Assembly: GCA_016930695.1 (NCBI GenBank)
Contig: JAFGGD010000029.1
Span: 1 to 49,560 of the forward strand
Source of the DNA: Candidatus Eisenbacteria bacterium
GTDB lineage: Bacteria; Orphanbacterota; Orphanbacteria; Orphanbacterales; Orphanbacteraceae
Direction: 5' to 3'
DNA length: 49,560 nucleotides
Under the pieces are notes generated by a model. The model ran no database searches. It was not told the origin of the DNA and saw nothing but the letters and a program-made list of their open reading frames with translations. The translations under genes were made by a program, and so were the position numbers. Below, piece after piece: positions 17,262 to 25,816 of this stretch (positions are counted from its first letter, which is position 1; every line of letters starts with the position of its first letter).

Positions 17262-20200
17262 GTGAACCGTCGAATCATCGCCGTTCTCTTTTTCCTCTCC
17301 GGCGCGGCGGGTCTGATCTATCAGGTCGTATGGACCCGATCGCTCACGCTCCTCTTCGGGTCCACCACGCTCGCCGCGAGCACGGTGCTCACCTCTTTCA
17401 TGGCCGGCCTGGCGCTCGGCAGTTTCCTCTTCGGCCGCTTCGCCGATACGCGCCGCCGCGCCCTTCCGGTCTACGCTCTTCTCGAAGTGGGCATCGCCGT
17501 CACGGCGCTCCTCTTCCCGGTCTTTCTCGGTCTCTTCAAGCCGGCCTACCTGGCCCTCCACCGGCATCTCCAAGGCTCCTACCTTCTCTTCCCCCTCGCC
17601 CGCTTCCTTATCTGTTTCGTCTGGCTCGTCCTTCCCACGGCGCTCATGGGGGGAACCCTTCCGGTGATCACGCGCTTCTTCGTCAAGGAGAGGCGTTCCT
17701 TCGGCGGCAACGTGAGCGCGCTTTATGCGCTCAACACTTTCGGCGCCATGATCGGTTGTTTCGGCGCCGGGTTCTTCCTCATCCCCGGTCTCGGAATCGC
17801 CGGCGTGACCCTGCTCGCCGCGGGGCTGAATCTGATCGCCGCGGCGGGCGCGCTGATTCTCGCGCGAAGCGAGAGAGCGGAGCTTCCGCCGGCGGAGATC
17901 CCCCGGGAAGAAAGCGCCGCCGGCTCGGAAACCGCCTTCCCCCTCGGACCGCGGACGATCCTCATCCTCTTCGCCCTCGCCGGTTTCGCCAGCCTCGCCT
18001 ACGAAGTTCTCTGGACCAGGGCGCTCCTCGTCTTTCTCGGATGGTTCGCCGTTTACGCCTTCACCATCATCCTGACCACCTTCCTCTTCGGCATCGCCCT
18101 CGGCAGCGCCTTTTACCCCTTAATCTTCCGATCCGGCCGCCGCCTGGTGATCGGCTTCGGCGTCATCGAGATCGCCATCGGCGTCTTCGCCGCGCTTTCG
18201 GTGGCGATCTTCGGCGACCTCTTCGAGTTGATCCGGGCGCTCGACCACCATCTCGGCTTCCCCACCTGGTGGCGTTTCATCGGCGCCCGCGCCGGCGGCA
18301 GCTTCGCCGTCGTCCTCCTGCCCACCTTTCTGATGGGCCTCGCCTTCCCGGTGGCGAGCGCGATCTACGCGCGCGCCGGAAAGGGATACGGCAGAACGGT
18401 GGGATATGTCTATTCGGCGAACACGGTAGGCGCCATTCTCGGCTCGCTGCTCACGGGGTTTCTTCTCCTACCGACTCTCGGCGTGTCCCGGAGCATCGCG
18501 GCGATTTCGCTGATCAACCTCGCCGTCGGCGGGATTGCGTTCTTTCTCCGCTACCGCCGCGGCGGCCTGCGCCTCCTCGGCGCGGCGGTGTTGCTCCTCG
18601 CGGTGGGGGGCGGTCTCCTCAACTTCATTCTTTCCTCGGGCCGTCCGATGATTCTCCAGAGCCGCCACTTCAAGAACCCGGACAAGAAGATGGAGCTGCT
18701 CTACGCCAACGAGGGGGCGACCGCCTCGCTGGCGGTACTCCGGGATCTGGATTTCGGGCACAACGAACTGAACATCAACGGCGAGTCGACCGCCTACACA
18801 ACCTACACGGACATGCAGGTCCATCTGATGCTCTCCCACACGCCCCTGCTGCTCGCCGAGGATCCGCGCAATGTGTTGGTGATCGGCTTCGGCATGGGAT
18901 CCACCTCGTGGGGCGCGGTCCTCTATCCATCGGTGGAGGAGGTGGTCTGCGTGGAGCTGGTGCCGAAGGAGGTGGAGACCGCCATCTACTTCCGGGACGT
19001 CAACCACGGCGTGCTGGAGCACCCCAAGTTCCGGCTCGTCATCGACGACGGGCGGAACCACGTCTTCGCCACCCGGGAACGGTACGATCTGATCTCCTTC
19101 AACGCGATCCACCCCAGCCACAGCCCGGCGCTTTATACCTCCGATTTCTACGCCGAGTGCGCGCGCAAGCTCTCCGACCGGGGCGTGATCTGCGCCTGGG
19201 TGCCGACGAACAGCTTCACCGAGCACCAGTTCCAAATCCTGTTGAAGACCTTCCTCTCCGTCTTCCCCCATTCGTCGCTCTGGTACGTGAACCCGAACCA
19301 TCTGGTGCTGATCGGAACCCGACGGGAGCTGCGCCTCGACTATGCCGAGTTCCGCCGGCTGGCCGCGCTCCCCGAGGTGAACCGCGACCTGGCGAACTAC
19401 ACCATGGAGGATCCCTTCCGGCTCCTCGCCTACCACCTCATGGACGAGAAAGACCTTGATCTTTACACAAGAAGCGTTCCCGTCAACTCGGACGACAAAC
19501 CGTACCTCGAGTACTCACGGGAAATGTACACGCGCCCCGAGATCGTCGACGCCATGCTCTTTCACCGTTCGAGCATCCTCCCCTACCTGGTGTTCGAGGG
19601 GGACGGAGAGGCGACGGCGGACACGCTCCGTCGCTATGAGCAGGCCGCCTTCCATCTGCTCGCCGCCCAGGCGGTGCAGTGGCTGGAGATGCCGAATCCC
19701 GACAAGGCCGGAAGCACCTGGAAGGCGGATCAGGAATTCCGGGAAGCCTTCCGCATCCTTCCCGGAGACAAAAACCTGGAGGTGATCGCGGCGGTCACCG
19801 AGAAGGACGAAGAGAGACTCCGCGCGCTCCTCTCGACGGAACCGATGAACCTGCTCGCCTGGGACACTCTCCTTCGCATACAGAGAATGCGTCGGGACTG
19901 GGAGGGGATCGCGCGAACCCTCACCGAACTCGGCACACCGGTCACCGACCAGGCTCGTCTCTGTCTGGGGATGCTCCACCTGCGCTCGGGCGAATGGGAT
20001 CGAGCCGAACGGGCCTTCCGCGGCCTCGCCACCGGCGGGGAATCGGAGACGCTCCGGCGCGTCGGCGAGGAGTACCTGCGGATCATCGAAGGGGAACGCG
20101 ACGCGTCCGGTCGCGACACGAGCCCGGATGAAAAGACCGCCCTCGCCCAGCGCTACTGGGGTGTCGGGGACCGGGAGCACGCGGAGGAGCTCTTCCGTGA

Positions 20201-20717
20201 AGCCATCGAACGATTCCCCGATCGCCCGCTTCCCCTTTTCGCATACGCCCAGGCGCTCGAGGAGAGCCGCCGCTTCGCCCGCGCCGAGTCTCTCTACGCA
20301 ATCGCCGCTTCCTTCCCCATCAAGCGCGAGGATTTCCGGCGTCTCATCGACGAAGGGCTCGAGAGAACCCGGATCCTGGTCGCGCTGGAACGCAGCCCAC
20401 ACCGCGTCACGCGGATCGAGGGAAGGGGCGGCGAACCGATCGACGTCGATCCGGCCTCTCCGGCGCTCCGTCTGCGGATCGCCGCTCTCCTCGGCGCGCG
20501 GGGGATGTGGGCCCACGCGGCGGTGCATCTCCGGCTGGCGGTGACCATCGACCCGGAAAACGCCGACGCCCATGAAGCGCTCGGCGGCGTCCTCTCCCTG
20601 CGAGGCCTCGTCGACGCGGCGCGGAGCGAGCTGAAAGAGGCGATCCGGATCGACCCGAACCGCCGCTCCGCCCGGGAGAAGCTGCGCGAGCTGGAGGAGG
20701 AAAAGGCCGGCGCCTGA
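17262..20717 (+). CDS. Fused MFS-like membrane, spermidine-synthase-like and TPR protein
   Basis: The 1151-residue product has three parts. Residues 1-455 hold about 12 hydrophobic segments in two halves, each opening with a similar LIYQVVWTRSLTLLFGST or LAYEVLWTRALLVFLGWF motif. Residues about 460-660 are a spermidine-synthase-like Rossmann domain with the SAM loop VLVIGFGMGST and DDGRNHVF. Residues about 760-1151 are TPR-like repeats. The first two parts match the fused MFS/spermidine synthase family, whose reaction is undetermined; canonical polyamine-binding residues are not evident, so spermidine synthesis should not be assumed. The GTG start follows GGAGGAGG. Neighbours give no functional link, and a hairpin terminator follows. 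Confidence 0.85.
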   Translation: MNRRIIAVLFFLSGAAGLIYQVVWTRSLTLLFGSTTLAASTVLTSFMAGLALGSFLFGRFADTRRRALPVYALLEVGIAVTALLFPVFLGLFKPAYLALHRHLQGSYLLFPLARFLICFVWLVLPTALMGGTLPVITRFFVKERRSFGGNVSALYALNTFGAMIGCFGAGFFLIPGLGIAGVTLLAAGLNLIAAAGALILARSERAELPPAEIPREESAAGSETAFPLGPRTILILFALAGFASLAYEVLWTRALLVFLGWFAVYAFTIILTTFLFGIALGSAFYPLIFRSGRRLVIGFGVIEIAIGVFAALSVAIFGDLFELIRALDHHLGFPTWWRFIGARAGGSFAVVLLPTFLMGLAFPVASAIYARAGKGYGRTVGYVYSANTVGAILGSLLTGFLLLPTLGVSRSIAAISLINLAVGGIAFFLRYRRGGLRLLGAAVLLLAVGGGLLNFILSSGRPMILQSRHFKNPDKKMELLYANEGATASLAVLRDLDFGHNELNINGESTAYTTYTDMQVHLMLSHTPLLLAEDPRNVLVIGFGMGSTSWGAVLYPSVEEVVCVELVPKEVETAIYFRDVNHGVLEHPKFRLVIDDGRNHVFATRERYDLISFNAIHPSHSPALYTSDFYAECARKLSDRGVICAWVPTNSFTEHQFQILLKTFLSVFPHSSLWYVNPNHLVLIGTRRELRLDYAEFRRLAALPEVNRDLANYTMEDPFRLLAYHLMDEKDLDLYTRSVPVNSDDKPYLEYSREMYTRPEIVDAMLFHRSSILPYLVFEGDGEATADTLRRYEQAAFHLLAAQAVQWLEMPNPDKAGSTWKADQEFREAFRILPGDKNLEVIAAVTEKDEERLRALLSTEPMNLLAWDTLLRIQRMRRDWEGIARTLTELGTPVTDQARLCLGMLHLRSGEWDRAERAFRGLATGGESETLRRVGEEYLRIIEGERDASGRDTSPDEKTALAQRYWGVGDREHAEELFREAIERFPDRPLPLFAYAQALEESRRFARAESLYAIAASFPIKREDFRRLIDEGLERTRILVALERSPHRVTRIEGRGGEPIDVDPASPALRLRIAALLGARGMWAHAAVHLRLAVTIDPENADAHEALGGVLSLRGLVDAARSELKEAIRIDPNRRSAREKLRELEEEKAGA

Positions 20718-20764
20718 GGTCCACGCCGCAGAGAAGGTCGCATCCAAAAGGTTATTACACAAAG

Positions 20765-20794
20765 ACACGGGCCGCCCGGCGGGGCGGCCCGTGT
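20765..20794. terminator. Bidirectional intrinsic terminator
   Basis: Perfect 13-bp stem ACACGGGCCGCCC (20765-20777) and GGGCGGCCCGTGT (20782-20794) with a GGCG loop, between two convergent genes. The T-tract is weak on both sides, but the stem is very stable. Confidence 0.75.
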
Positions 20795-20817
20795 TCACTC
20801 GATCGAGGATCTCCGCG

Positions 20818-21870
20818 CTACTGAACCGGCGGGGGAACCTCCACTCCGGCGGGCGGTTCCAGGGCGGGAGGATCGGTCCAGACGATCTCCGCGTTCTCGC
20901 GCAAACCGTTCAGATATTCTTCGATCATCTCCCTGCGGTGCTGCTGATTCAGCTGCTCTTCGATTCCGGAGCGCACCTCATCGAGAGGGAGTTGCCGGGC
21001 CTCGCGCCGGTCCAACACCTCGATGACGTGAAAGCCGAAACGGGTTTCCACCACGTCGCTGGTTTGGCCTACGGGAAGCGAGAAGGCGACTTCCTCGAAG
21101 GGTTCCACCATCCGGTTCCGCCCGAACCATCCCAGGTCGCCCCCGTTCTCCTTGCTCGGGCAATCGGAGTACTCCTGGGCGAGGGCGGCGAAATCGCCCC
21201 CCCGGCGGAGTTGGTCGCGGATCGACTCCATGTCCCGGCGCTTGGCGGCCTTCGTCTCCTCGTTGTCGTTCTCTTTCAGCATCATCAGGATGTGCCGGGC
21301 GTTGACCTGCTCCTCCTGGCGGAATTTGTCCTTGTTCTCCTCGTAGGCGGTGGCGATCTCACCGTCCGTCGCCTTCGGGTAGTCGCCGGTTTTCTCCTCC
21401 AGAAGCGCGTCGATCTCCATCATCCGGCGAAACTCTTCGAAGAAGGCCTCCTCGGACTCCCATCCCTGGGCGAGGATCGCCTCGCGGAAGGCGGCGCTGT
21501 CCGGAAACTGGGTGAGGAACTCGTCGAAGCGGGCCTGAATCTCTTCTTCGCCGAGACGGTTCCCTTCGCTCTCCACCGCCTCGGCGAGGAGGATCTTGTT
21601 GACCAGGTTGTCCCGCGCCTGCTGCATGAGCAGGCCCTCCATCTGCTGCGCCTGGAAGGGGGAGACCTGGCCGCCGAACTGCCGGAAGAGCCGAGCCGTT
21701 TCCGCCTCCAGCTGCGCCGCGGTCACCTCCTGCCCGTTCACGGTGGCGACCACATCGCCGGCGGAAGCGGATCCCTCCTCCCCGCCCGACCCCTCTTTGC
21801 CTCCGCAGGAGACCAGCAAAGCCGGTAGGAGGAGCAACAGCGTCGCCCCCGACATCCATCTCTTACGCAT
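20818..21870 (-). CDS. SurA/PrsA-like peptidyl-prolyl isomerase lipoprotein
   Basis: The 350-residue product starts with a lipoprotein signal ending LLVSC-GGKEG, so Cys is the probable lipidation site. Residues about 40-175 are a SurA-N-like helical chaperone region (VATVNGQEVTAAQLEAE). Residues about 185-290 form a parvulin rotamase domain with ARHILMMLKEN, LAQEYSDCPSKENGGDLGWF and VVETRFGFHVIEVLDR. It should assist folding of exported or outer-membrane proteins. I chose ATG 21870 because GAGGAG lies upstream and the lipoprotein signal begins there; the upstream extension is Arg-rich filler. It is last in a minus-strand set with two sulfatase-fold proteins. Confidence 0.92.
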   Translation of the reverse strand: MRKRWMSGATLLLLLPALLVSCGGKEGSGGEEGSASAGDVVATVNGQEVTAAQLEAETARLFRQFGGQVSPFQAQQMEGLLMQQARDNLVNKILLAEAVESEGNRLGEEEIQARFDEFLTQFPDSAAFREAILAQGWESEEAFFEEFRRMMEIDALLEEKTGDYPKATDGEIATAYEENKDKFRQEEQVNARHILMMLKENDNEETKAAKRRDMESIRDQLRRGGDFAALAQEYSDCPSKENGGDLGWFGRNRMVEPFEEVAFSLPVGQTSDVVETRFGFHVIEVLDRREARQLPLDEVRSGIEEQLNQQHRREMIEEYLNGLRENAEIVWTDPPALEPPAGVEVPPPVQ

Positions 21871-22023
21871 CCCGTACTCCTCGTTCGAGAAACGGAAAGA
21901 ACGCGCGCGGTCGCGCCGCGCCCCTCCTCGATCCCTCGCGCATCGCCGGCGCGGGCGGGGCGGTCGTTCCGCCTCCGCGGCCGGTCGTTTTTCGTTTCCG
22001 GCGGGGGGTTTCATTCCCGCCTT

Positions 22024-23445
22024 TTATCGCAAATATCCCAGCGCCTCGAGCCTCTCGCGCTCCTCCGGCGAGAGGGAGGCCGCCTCGGTCGCTCCGTACC
22101 CCGCCGCCGCGGAGTCGAGCCGCGCCCGCCACTCCTCGGCGCGCAGGCGAAGCCGCTCCATCTCCTCCGGCATCGCGGCGGCGAGATCCCGAGTCTCCCC
22201 CGGGTCCTCGTCCGTCCGGTAAAGCCTCTCGCCCAATTTCATCGGCATGCGAATGTACTTGAGATCGCCGGCGCCGAGCGCCCAGGAATCGAAGACCCGG
22301 GTCCTCCAGTCGTATCCCTGCCCGATCACGTAGCCGTAATAGGTGATGCGAAGCTCCTGGAATCGTTCTCCCTTCTCTTCCGGCGGCGGATCGAAAAGGG
22401 AGCGCCCCTGCATCTCCGCCGGGGGGCGCACGCCGCAGAGGTCGAGAAGAGTGGGCGCCACGTCCACCGTCGAACCGTTCCGGCCGTCCACGCGCGGCGC
22501 CGCCGCGCCCGCCGGCTTGATCCAGAGAGGCACGTGGACCGATTCGACGTGCAGGCTGTGTTTGTGCCCCTTCGCGCCGTGTTCGAAGAACTCCTCGCCG
22601 TGATCGGCCGTAATGACGATCACCGTGTTCTCCCAGAGCCCTTCCTCCCGGAGGGCGTCGAAGATCCGCCCCAGCATCTCGTCGGTGCAGCGGATCTCCC
22701 CGTCGTAGCGGGCGACGGTCCAATCGAGCCGAGCCTGTTTCATGCCGGGATGGATCTGCGGGTTCCGGTCGAAATCGGAATCATCGAAGGGTTCCATCTC
22801 CGGCGTCGTGAAAAGAGTGTCGTAAGGGGGCGGCGGGAGAAAGTCGTAGTGGATGTCCCAAAAATAGGCGAAGAAAAAGAAAGGCTCCCGCGGCCCGGAG
22901 CGAATGAAGTCGAGGATCTTCGCCTCCATCACCGGGTTCGTCACGTCGCCGTGGGCGGTCTCCTGCTCCACCGAAGAGGGGGAATCGTCCCAAACGGCGA
23001 AACCCTGGTTCAGGTTGTACGGGGTGCGCAGGAAGGGACCGCCGAGAACGGCCTCGGTGTGGTAGCCGCGCTCGGCGAGGATCTCGCCCAGCGTAACGTA
23101 GGAATCGTCGAGACGCTCGTGGGGTTCCCGCACCCGGTGCGTCGACGGATAAAGGCCGGTGAGAATCGTCGCGTGCGAGGGGAGGGTCCAAGAGGTGACG
23201 GAATGGACGTCGCTGAAGCGGACCGCGCTTTCGGCGAAACGGTCCAGGTTCGGGCTCGTCGCCCTCTCGTAGCCGTAGCAGCCGAGATGATCCGCCCGGA
23301 GCGATTCGAGAGTGATCAGGATCACATTCGGGCGCGGTCCGCCGCCGCACCCCGCCGCCGCGAAGGCCACGAGAAGCGACGACGCGGCGAACGCCGCCGC
23401 GCGTCCCCGCGCGCTCCGAAACCGTCCCGCTCTCCTACCGGCCAT
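22024..23445 (-). CDS. Sulfatase-fold (alkaline phosphatase superfamily) lipoprotein
   Basis: The 473-residue product has an N-terminal signal ending LLVAFAAAGCGGG, a probable lipobox. The sulfatase-type hydrolase core follows: NVILITLESLRADHLGCYGY, TSPNLDRFA, SWTLPSHATILTG and VITADHGEEFFEHG with metal-binding Asp and His. The nucleophile motif reads T-L-P-S-H rather than the C/S-x-P-x-R required for formylglycine, so it is probably not a classical sulfatase; a Thr nucleophile recalls LtaS/MdoB-type phosphotransferases. The protein ends in EALGYLR, a tail shared with the neighbour at 23880-25457. The start has GGGGAG upstream. Substrate unknown. Confidence 0.83.
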   Translation of the reverse strand: MAGRRAGRFRSARGRAAAFAASSLLVAFAAAGCGGGPRPNVILITLESLRADHLGCYGYERATSPNLDRFAESAVRFSDVHSVTSWTLPSHATILTGLYPSTHRVREPHERLDDSYVTLGEILAERGYHTEAVLGGPFLRTPYNLNQGFAVWDDSPSSVEQETAHGDVTNPVMEAKILDFIRSGPREPFFFFAYFWDIHYDFLPPPPYDTLFTTPEMEPFDDSDFDRNPQIHPGMKQARLDWTVARYDGEIRCTDEMLGRIFDALREEGLWENTVIVITADHGEEFFEHGAKGHKHSLHVESVHVPLWIKPAGAAAPRVDGRNGSTVDVAPTLLDLCGVRPPAEMQGRSLFDPPPEEKGERFQELRITYYGYVIGQGYDWRTRVFDSWALGAGDLKYIRMPMKLGERLYRTDEDPGETRDLAAAMPEEMERLRLRAEEWRARLDSAAAGYGATEAASLSPEERERLEALGYLR

Positions 23446-23510
23446 TTCGCTCCCCGCCGGACCGTTCCGCCCGGTCCCCTTTCCGCCATGAACTTGATAC
23501 GGAATCCGAT

Positions 23511-23846
23511 TTAGATTACGATCGACCCGAGGGGCGCCTCCCTTTCGGGGGTGATGAAGATCCCCTCTCCCTCCGGACCGACGGCGCCGAGGATAAACAG
23601 CTCCGACGTTTCCGGTCCCATCTTTTTAGGAGCGAAATTCACCACGCAGACCACCTGCCTGCCGATCAGCCCCTCTTTGGGATAGTTCGCGTATCCGGCG
23701 ATGGACGTGCGCGTTCCGATCTCCGGACCGAGATCGACGGTCACACGGTAGAGCGGCTTGCGCGTCTCGGCCTCCTCCACCGCCTCGATCCGCCCGATCC
23801 GCAGATCGAGCGCTTGAAAATGCGCGAAATCGGCGGTTTCCTTCAT
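23511..23846 (-). CDS. CsaA-like tRNA-binding-domain protein
   Basis: The 111-residue product is a single tRNA-binding OB-fold domain, as in CsaA and the methionyl-tRNA synthetase C-terminus: LDLRIGRIEAVEEAETRKPL, VDLGPEIGTRTSIAGYANYP, GRQVVCVVNFAPKKMGPETS and LGAV. CsaA proteins are about 110 residues and have been proposed as secretion-related chaperones; the OB fold binds tRNA. The gene lies between two sulfatase-fold genes, 33 bp from the upstream one and 65 bp from the downstream one, probably in one transcript. Confidence 0.9.
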   Translation of the reverse strand: MKETADFAHFQALDLRIGRIEAVEEAETRKPLYRVTVDLGPEIGTRTSIAGYANYPKEGLIGRQVVCVVNFAPKKMGPETSELFILGAVGPEGEGIFITPEREAPLGSIVI

Positions 23847-23879
23847 GCTGCGTCGAACCTCCTCCCCGCCTCGGGGGAA

Positions 23880-25457
23880 TCAGGGTTTCCCGTCCTTCTC
23901 CCGCGCGGCGCTCGTTTCGGGCGCCGCCCCGCCGCCGATGTAACCGAGGGCGCGAAGCATCTCCCGATGTTCCTCGGGGAGTTCCGGCGTTTCCGACGAA
24001 TCGCCGAATGCCGCCGCGACGCCGCGTCCCTCCAGCAGCGCGGCGAGCCGCTTCGCCCTCTCCGGCTCCTCGTCCAGCCGGTCCCTCTCCTCGCCGGGAT
24101 CGCCGTCGAGGCGGAAGAGCTTCTTCTCGCCGTCGTCCCAGGCGATCAGCTTCCAGGGCGTCTCCACGACGGCGCGGATCTCACGCTCCCACGGGGCGGA
24201 ATCCCACGCCGGATGGGCGCGCCGCACCTCGTCGAAGGGCTGGCGGAACGGGCCGAGCGACTCCGCGATCCGCGTTCTCTCCGCCGGCGGGGCGAGCAGG
24301 CTCACCGCCCCGCTCCCCTCCGGCGCCGGAGGCCGGTCGATGCCGGCGAGGGCGAGCAACGTAGGGAAGAGATCGCCGGTCATCACCGGCCGCCGGTCCC
24401 GGCCGGGCGGAATTCGACTCGGGTAGCGGATCAGGAGAGGCACGTGAATCAGTTGCTGGTAGAGAGAATACTGGTGGTCCAGCATGTGGTGCTCGCCCAG
24501 ATGTTCGCCGTGGTCGGAAGTGAGAATCACCACCGTGTCGTCCAGCTTCCTTCGCTCGCGGAGCGCTTCGATCAGACCCCGGAAGAGGTCGTCCAACTCG
24601 GCGATGCACGCGTCGTAGGTGCCGGCGGTGACCGAAAGCTCCTCTTCGTCGTACTCCTTCAGCCCGAACGTGTAGCTCCAGAGAGGCGTCCAGGAGCGGT
24701 CCACCTCGTAGGAACGGAGGACCTCCTCCTCCGACATCATCCGGCGCCTGTATTTTTCCGGAGGAATGTAGGGCCGGTGCGCCTCCATATAATTGAGAAA
24801 GGCGAACCAGGGAGCGCCCCCTTCCTCCCGATCGTCGATCCAACGGAAGAGCGCCTCGGCCGCGAGGGCGCCGCTCGCCTTGATGTCCCAAGGACCCACC
24901 CGGGCGGCGCGCACTTTCGGCGGGAGTTCGCTGCTCACGTCCTCCGGGCGGATCTTGCCCGAGACGATCTCCAACGCTCTCTTTTGGAATTCGATCTGCC
25001 AAGGATGTTCCACCGTCTCGAAACCCTGGTCGAACTTCTTCACCTTCGAAATGTGCGGGTTGGCGGACCAAAGGTAGGTGTCGTAGCCGGCGTCCCGGAA
25101 AAGCTCCGCGACGGTGACCAGGTTCTCGCTCAGGAAAGGACGGCTGTTGGTGCAACCGTGGAGCGACGGCGGAAGGCCGGTGAAGAAAGAGGCGTGCGAG
25201 GGGAGGGTGTAGTTCGACTCGGAGAGACAGTCCTCGTAGACGCGGGCGGTTTCCGCCCACTCCTCCAGAAAGGGGGTGGTCGGCCCGCCTCCGTAGAGGC
25301 CGAACCTGTCCGCCCGCGCGGTGTCCCAGACGACCCAGAGGACGTTGGGACGCTTTTCCGCGCCGCCGGAGCAGGAGAGCGCCGCCGGCAAAAGCGCAAA
25401 CAGGAAGAAAATCGCGCCGGTCCTCCCTCGGACGGCTTTTCCGAGACCGATCTTCAA
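23880..25457 (-). CDS. Sulfatase-fold (alkaline phosphatase superfamily) exported protein
   Basis: About 525 residues. The hydrophobic N-terminus ends LPAALSCSGG, suggesting a lipoprotein. Core motifs: NVLWVVWDTARADRFGLYGG, NYTLPSHASFFTG, LTSDHGEHLGEHHMLDH and PLLIRYPSR. The catalytic position again has Thr (T-L-P-S-H) instead of formylglycine-forming Cys or Ser. The C-terminus carries MLRALGYIGG, like the neighbour's ALGYL tail. The start is inferred as TTG 25457 because GGCGGAGGATT precedes it and the signal peptide begins there; the reading frame extends further upstream but is Arg/Pro-rich filler. It is first in a probable operon of four genes. Function unknown, possibly a phosphodiesterase or phosphotransferase. 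Confidence 0.82.
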   Translation of the reverse strand: MKIGLGKAVRGRTGAIFFLFALLPAALSCSGGAEKRPNVLWVVWDTARADRFGLYGGGPTTPFLEEWAETARVYEDCLSESNYTLPSHASFFTGLPPSLHGCTNSRPFLSENLVTVAELFRDAGYDTYLWSANPHISKVKKFDQGFETVEHPWQIEFQKRALEIVSGKIRPEDVSSELPPKVRAARVGPWDIKASGALAAEALFRWIDDREEGGAPWFAFLNYMEAHRPYIPPEKYRRRMMSEEEVLRSYEVDRSWTPLWSYTFGLKEYDEEELSVTAGTYDACIAELDDLFRGLIEALRERRKLDDTVVILTSDHGEHLGEHHMLDHQYSLYQQLIHVPLLIRYPSRIPPGRDRRPVMTGDLFPTLLALAGIDRPPAPEGSGAVSLLAPPAERTRIAESLGPFRQPFDEVRRAHPAWDSAPWEREIRAVVETPWKLIAWDDGEKKLFRLDGDPGEERDRLDEEPERAKRLAALLEGRGVAAAFGDSSETPELPEEHREMLRALGYIGGGAAPETSAAREKDGKP

Positions 25458-25816
25458 GTGAAATCCTCCGCCGGGGGCGGTTCGGACCCGAGAAAGGGCT
25501 CCCGCCCCACTTCCGCGCCGACCCGCGCGGTTCCCCGTTTCCCCGGAACGTTCCAGTCTAGACCGCGGAGGGGGACCGGTCAACCGGGGGGGCGCGAGGA
25601 AGGGTTCGTGAGGGGCGCGGCGCGGCGGGGGCGACCACCTTCCCGGAATCGGGAGCGATCGGGTCGGCGGAGAGGAGCCCTTTCGGACGCGGAACCACGC
25701 GACGAAAAGAGCGTCCGTCGCGCTCCCCCTTTCGCGCCCCGCACGGCGCCGTTCTGATGTATACTTAAACACGATTCCCCCGAGACGCACCCCCGATTCG
25801 ATGAAAGGAGCACTGC
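25458..25816 (+). promoter_or_regulatory. Divergent intergenic region with a -10 element
   Basis: I see no gene in this 359-bp stretch. A -10-like TATACT lies at 25760-25765, about 50 nt before the selenoprotein start, without a good -35. An AAAGGAG ribosome site at 25804-25810 sits 6 nt before the TTG start at 25817 and decides that start. Confidence 0.45.

Noticed and set aside
17262-20717. Spermidine synthase as a functional name
   Set aside because: Only the SAM-binding fold is evident; polyamine-site residues are not, and the MFS-linked family has no established aminopropyl transfer activity.
22024-25457. Classical sulfatase annotation
   Set aside because: The C/S-x-P-x-R formylglycine motif is absent in both proteins; only fold-level assignment is justified.
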